This document shows, piece by piece, positions 61,480 through 64,000 of a DNA stretch of 64,000 nt. Every line of letters begins with the position of its first letter. The first letter of the stretch is position 1. Origin of the DNA: JAJEFO01 sp009843725. Its GTDB lineage: Bacteria > Pseudomonadota > Alphaproteobacteria > Rhodobacterales > Rhodobacteraceae. Position numbers and translations under genes: made by a program. The stretch covers positions 682,001-746,000 of the forward strand of contig CBDEUJ010000004.1 of the NCBI GenBank assembly GCA_965243215.1, read 5' to 3'. The notes beneath the pieces are model-generated. The model made no database searches. It was not told the origin of the DNA and saw nothing but the letters and a program-made list of their open reading frames with translations.

Positions 61480-62623
61480 TGCCGTAGAGTCCCATAAGCG
61501 TTCGCATTCGCGCGATGGCGCGATCCGGGTCAGACAGAAGTCCGGCCCGATCCGCCAATCGGAAGCAGTCGACAAAGTAAGGCAGCGGCCGCATCGACTG
61601 GGCGCCGCCGGGCATTACAAAGTGGTTCTGGAATCCGTTCAGCCACGCAAGGAACACGACGCCCGTTTTGTAGTACTGCGTGGGCGCACGGAAAACGAGG
61701 CGCGCCAAGGGCACTGTCGGATCCAGCGTCGCGCGAAAGCCCGCCTCGTCCCCTCGGCCCAACTGGGCGACAGCCTTGCTGGCTGCGACGGCCAGCGGGT
61801 CGAAGATGCCGAGCAGCGCATGGCTGTACCCGAATTCGTCGCCGGCAATCAGCTCCGGGTAGTTGAAGTCGTCACCCGTATACATCTTCACGCCTTCCGG
61901 CAGGCGGCGGCGCATGACGATCTCCTTCTCCTTGTCGAGGAGCGAGACCTTGATGCCGTCGACCTTTGCGGCGTTCCCGTCGATGACGGCGAGCACCGTC
62001 TCGAGCGCGTCCTCGAAGCGATCGCTGCTCCAGTAGCGCTCAAGCGCCGGGTCGAACATGTCGCCCAGCCAATGAAGGATCACTGGCCGGTCGCATGCCG
62101 CCAGCACGTCCTCGTAGACTCGAACGTAATCTTCCGGTCTCTCCGCGACCCGCGCCAATGCTCGGCTCGCCATGAGAATCACGCGTCCGCCAATGTCCTG
62201 AATTGCCTCGACCTGCTCCATGTAGGCGCCGTGCACGTCGTCGAGACTTTGCGCGTCGTCCGGCATCAGGTGGTCCGTGCCGCAACCATTGAACACAAGG
62301 GCGTCGGGAAACTCTGCCTTCGTTCGTCGAATGAGCTCCAGCGCGGCCGGCCAGTCGAGACCCATTCCGCGCTGGGCCGTGTCCATCGCCTCTGCGATTC
62401 CAAGCCCCAGACCTGCCAAGTGGCGTCGAAACGCCATTGTCGCTTCCCAGTCAAGCGTGGCCATCCCGGACGGATCATTGTCAGTATGGGGATCTGCAAC
62501 CACATGCGCCGCGGAAAACACGACCCGGACCGGATCGGGTCCGAGCGGCTCGGCCTCGATCGGCCTGCCCTGCATGGCGTAGTCCTTGAGCGAGCCGTCA
62601 ATGCCAGGAAGCGCAATCTTCAT
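61472..62623 (-). CDS. DUF993 / dihydrodipicolinate synthase-like protein
   Basis: 383 residues in a DHDPS-like TIM barrel: FSAAHVVADPHTDND near residue 33, CGTDHLMPDD near residue 110, VILHWLGDMFDPALERYW, KVDGIKVSLLDKEKE (the Lys that would form a Schiff base) and GDDFNYPELIAGD. The family is probably an aldolase or dehydratase of sugar-acid breakdown, but no function is established that I know of. The ATG at 62623 was chosen over longer frames because it begins at the conserved KIALP strand. It lies one base after the SDR stop. Confidence 0.87.
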   Translation of the reverse strand: MKIALPGIDGSLKDYAMQGRPIEAEPLGPDPVRVVFSAAHVVADPHTDNDPSGMATLDWEATMAFRRHLAGLGLGIAEAMDTAQRGMGLDWPAALELIRRTKAEFPDALVFNGCGTDHLMPDDAQSLDDVHGAYMEQVEAIQDIGGRVILMASRALARVAERPEDYVRVYEDVLAACDRPVILHWLGDMFDPALERYWSSDRFEDALETVLAVIDGNAAKVDGIKVSLLDKEKEIVMRRRLPEGVKMYTGDDFNYPELIAGDEFGYSHALLGIFDPLAVAASKAVAQLGRGDEAGFRATLDPTVPLARLVFRAPTQYYKTGVVFLAWLNGFQNHFVMPGGAQSMRPLPYFVDCFRLADRAGLLSDPDRAIARMRTLMGLYGIA

Positions 62624-62624
62624 C

Positions 62625-63395
62625 TCAAAACCTCGGGACCAGCATGCCACCATCGGCATATATGACCTGTCCGGTCGTGTAGGGAAGCTTCCCGGAAGCA
62701 AGCGAGCCGATGACTTCGCCCACGTCCTCGGGCTGTCCCACGCGCGGAACAAGCGTCAGCCCCTCCTTTGCCCGCCGCGCATACTCCTTGATAACCGACG
62801 AGGTCATGTCCGTGTCAATGAGCCCCGGCCGCACGTCATAGACTGCAACGCCTTCAGCTCCGAGTCGTACCGCCCAAGCCTTGGAAACCATTGCCGCTCC
62901 CGCCTTTGACGCGCAGTATTCCGCGCGCGCGACCGCGACCGCCTCCGCATTGGACGACGTGACGTTGATGACGGAATGGAAGAGCGATGCGTCCCGTTGC
63001 CGCGCAAGCAGTCTTCTTGCAAATGCCTGAGTCATGAAGAACATCGCCTTGGCATTGACCGTCATGCACCGGTCCCAGCTTTGCTGGGAAACATCGACGG
63101 GGTCACCGCGGTTCATCACGCCGACGCCGGCATTGTTCACGAGCGTGGTCAGGGGACCGATCGCGTCTTCCGCGCCGGCAACGGCGGCGTCGTGGGCATC
63201 GAAATCCGCCACGTCAAGCGGAATGGCGGCAACACGCGCGCCTGTTGCGGCGACCCGCTCCACTGCCGCCGCCAACTCGTCATCGTCGGCTGGCCCGTTC
63301 ACTGCCACCGCGAACCCTTGCCGCGCGAGGGCCAAGGCGCTGCCCAGTCCGATTCCTCGCGTCGATCCGGTCACAAGCGCCGCTTGCCCACTCAC
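62625..63395 (-). CDS. SDR family oxidoreductase
   Basis: 256 residues. Cofactor motif TGSTRGIGLG near residue 9, NNAGVG near 88, catalytic Ser in NVTSSNAEAV and Tyr-x3-Lys in YCASKAG, and the terminal YADGG. The GTG at 63395 overlaps the acyl-CoA dehydrogenase stop (GTGA), so the genes are coupled. Resembles 3-oxoacyl-reductase-like or sugar dehydrogenases; substrate unknown. Confidence 0.88.
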   Translation of the reverse strand: MSGQAALVTGSTRGIGLGSALALARQGFAVAVNGPADDDELAAAVERVAATGARVAAIPLDVADFDAHDAAVAGAEDAIGPLTTLVNNAGVGVMNRGDPVDVSQQSWDRCMTVNAKAMFFMTQAFARRLLARQRDASLFHSVINVTSSNAEAVAVARAEYCASKAGAAMVSKAWAVRLGAEGVAVYDVRPGLIDTDMTSSVIKEYARRAKEGLTLVPRVGQPEDVGEVIGSLASGKLPYTTGQVIYADGGMLVPRF

Positions 63396-64000
63396 GTCTG
63401 TGCCCCGTTTTTCAAGAGCTCGCGCGCAATGATCGTGCGCTGAATCTGGTTCGTGCCCTCGTAGATCTGCGTAATCTTGGCATCTCGGTACAGTCGCTCC
63501 ACTTCCATGCCCCTGATATATCCCGAACCGCCGAAAACCTGAACTGCGTCTGCCGTTCGCTGCACCGCCATGTCGCTTGCGAAGCACTTTGCCATGCTGC
63601 AAGCCATTGTCGGATCCTGGCCCCTGTCAACACTGTCCGCCGCCGAGTGAACGAGGAGCCGAGCGGCCTGGATGTCCTTCGCCATGTCGGCGAGCATGAA
63701 CTGGATGCCCTGGAACTCCGAAATCGCCCGCTTGAACTGGCGGCGTTCCTGCGCGTATCCGAGCGCGGCCTCCAGACCCGCCTGGGCAATGCCAACCGCG
63801 AGTGCACCGATGCCAACGCGCCCCTTGTTGAGCGCGCTCATCATGACGTGAAAGCCCCGGCCCTCTTCGCCCAGAAGCGCATCTTCAGCGAGACGTACGT
63901 CGGAGAAGGCCAGCGCCCCTACCTGGCTGGCCCGCTGGCCCATCTTGTGCTCCTTAGGTCCCTTCTCGACTCCCGGGGCGTGGAGGTCGACGATGAAGAT
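63392..64000 (-). CDS. acyl-CoA dehydrogenase, 5' part beyond the window
   Basis: The C-terminal 202 residues of an acyl-CoA dehydrogenase; the frame is open to the window edge (IFIVDLHAPGVEKGPKEHKM at the border). Seen motifs: LGEEGRGFHVMMSALNKGR, REFQGIQFMLADMA-like SEFQGIQFMLADMA, MAKCFASDMAV, QVFGGSGYIRG and the catalytic-Glu loop QIYEGTNQIQR. It introduces a trans-2 double bond in a CoA ester using FAD. It is coupled by GTGA to the SDR gene, showing that CoA-thioester chemistry also extends into this operon. Confidence 0.9.
   Translation of the reverse strand: MFIVDLHAPGVEKGPKEHKMGQRASQVGALAFSDVRLAEDALLGEEGRGFHVMMSALNKGRVGIGALAVGIAQAGLEAALGYAQERRQFKRAISEFQGIQFMLADMAKDIQAARLLVHSAADSVDRGQDPTMACSMAKCFASDMAVQRTADAVQVFGGSGYIRGMEVERLYRDAKITQIYEGTNQIQRTIIARELLKNGAQT

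Noticed and set aside
61436..62665. 409-residue plus-strand frame
   Set aside because: Antisense to the DUF993 gene; no family motif.
1..64000. CRISPR arrays, tRNA or rRNA genes, prophage genes
   Set aside because: No regularly spaced repeats, no structural RNA-like sequence and no phage structural or integrase gene was recognised on either strand.

Overview
The window reads as GC-rich alphaproteobacterial chromosome, most likely from a Rhodobacterales-type marine or soil heterotroph. This is inferred from protein style and gene content: several binding-protein-dependent importers, GMC oxidoreductases, a DoeA-like M24 hydrolase, a LivM-LivG fusion and a DUF993 cluster. No rRNA, tRNA or CRISPR array was seen. 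It is catabolic and transport DNA: five complete ABC importers, each beside its own set of oxidoreductases or hydrolases, broken up by a decayed region and two IS1634-type insertion sequences.

Layout. 0.7-2.1 kb: a DUF2306 membrane protein divergent from a membrane-anchored LytTR regulator. 2.5-8.6 kb: an SDR, a lactonase-like amidohydrolase and a PfkB sugar kinase on the minus strand, divergent from a fused 2-oxo acid/acetoin dehydrogenase E1, a free-standing lipoyl domain and an alpha/beta hydrolase (a split AcoC). 9.5-18.8 kb: a nitrogen-compound module with cysteine hydrolase and N-formylglutamate amidohydrolase divergent from RpiR regulator, glutamine-synthetase-like ligase, ornithine-cyclodeaminase-like enzyme and a branched-chain-amino-acid-type importer. 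18.8-23.5 kb: a gene graveyard with a thioesterase remnant, a UPF0261 remnant, an RND exporter remnant and a CrtC/AttH-like gene split by an IS. 23.5-29.9 kb: a sugar-type importer with unusually large permeases plus a GMC oxidoreductase. 30.1-30.9 kb: a frameshifted HEPN gene. 31.3-34.5 kb: a ribose-type importer with a LacI-type operator upstream. 34.5-36.6 kb: the second IS1634 element. 36.9-38.9 kb: a Tat-exported multicopper oxidase and a small trefoil-like secreted protein. 39.1-45.2 kb: a maltose-type importer with a GlcG-like protein and a DoeA-like hydrolase. 45.7-64 kb: two aldo/keto reductases, MaoC, Dabb, enoyl-CoA hydratase, CoA-transferase, GMC oxidoreductase, cupin, zinc alcohol dehydrogenase, a Tat-dependent ribose/galactose-type importer, a TetR regulator, then a DUF985 cupin, TIM-barrel isomerase, DUF993 protein, SDR and an acyl-CoA dehydrogenase running off the edge.

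The main regulatory observation is a 16-bp dyad, roughly GTAACCAnnnGTTAC. It occurs in front of both aldo/keto reductases, the CoA-transferase operon and the importer/TetR divergent promoter. It suggests one TetR-controlled regulon that joins sugar-type uptake and oxidation to CoA-thioester chemistry. The substrate cannot be read from the sequence, and this is the best candidate here for an undescribed pathway. Other points of note are the split AcoC, internal triple repeats inside each IS that differ between the two elements but keep their positions, a hairpin directly behind four of the five binding-protein genes, and two one-base homopolymer contractions that break genes.
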